Source: Stramonita haemastoma
Taxonomy: Eukaryota; Mollusca; Gastropoda; Neogastropoda; Muricidae
Assembly: GCA_030674155.1 (NCBI GenBank)
Contig: CM060326.1
Location: forward strand, 17,750,383-17,785,382
Length of the DNA stretch: 35,000 bases
Reading direction: 5' to 3'
Part shown: in pieces, positions 34,976 through 35,000 of the stretch
Position numbering within the stretch: the stretch's first letter is position 1
How the letters are laid out: each line of letters opens with the position of its first letter
Notes under the pieces: generated by a model
Told to the model about the DNA's origin: nothing
The model's input: only the letters and a program-made list of their open reading frames with translations
The model's database searches: none
Program-made: the position numbers and the translations under genes

Positions 34976-35000
34976 CCCCCCCCCCCCCCCCCCCCCCCCC
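34976..35000. repeat. Poly-C run at window edge
   Basis: At least 25 C reaching the window end; its true length cannot be seen. Confidence 0.9.

Overview
The window is animal nuclear DNA carrying one protein-coding gene in 11 coding exons on the minus strand, embedded in AT-rich sequence crowded with microsatellites, minisatellites, tRNA-derived SINEs and DNA-transposon remnants. Long (AC)n runs, poly-C/poly-G tracts, an RTE-like LINE and SINEs of a type I associate with gastropods suggest a mollusc, probably a gastropod. This is inference; the sequence does not name the species.

The gene encodes amidophosphoribosyltransferase (PPAT, glutamine-PRPP amidotransferase), the first committed enzyme of de novo purine synthesis. 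The start codon is at 32205-32207 and the stop at 12404-12406. All introns are GT-AG on the minus strand, the phases agree across every junction, and the summed coding length is 1509 nt (502 residues). The catalytic Cys, the glutaminase motifs, the PRPP-binding loop and four Fe-S ligand cysteines are present. The exception is exon 8 (15741-15860). It stays open overall but reads correctly only with compensating small indels, and it is squeezed between two unrelated minisatellites. I read this as uncorrected consensus error or local instability rather than a dead gene. A splice acceptor just upstream of the ATG implies a separate 5'UTR exon nearer the right edge. A decayed copy of the last exon lies 3' of the gene.

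Layout. 1-8.5 kb: intergenic, with SINEs, two unclassified dispersed repeats and a 5'-truncated RTE-like LINE (4783-6424) abutting (AC)n arrays. 8.5-12.1 kb: AT-rich, nearly repeat-free, no gene seen. 12.1-32.2 kb: PPAT; its introns hold at least seven minisatellite arrays, many (AC)n tracts, SINE copies, a TA-flanked MITE (19843-20265) and a 957-bp TIR transposon (29958-30914) with a SINE nested in it. 32.2-35 kb: presumed 5' intron and promoter side of PPAT, ending in a poly-C run.

The main biological structure beyond the gene is layered repeat nesting. A 1.2-kb element sits inside a SINE with a GGCCA duplication and is itself interrupted by another SINE. A TIR transposon sits inside a 23-bp minisatellite with an AGTAA duplication. 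A tRNA-type SINE sits inside a 59-bp minisatellite. I saw no convincing new enzymatic or defence system.
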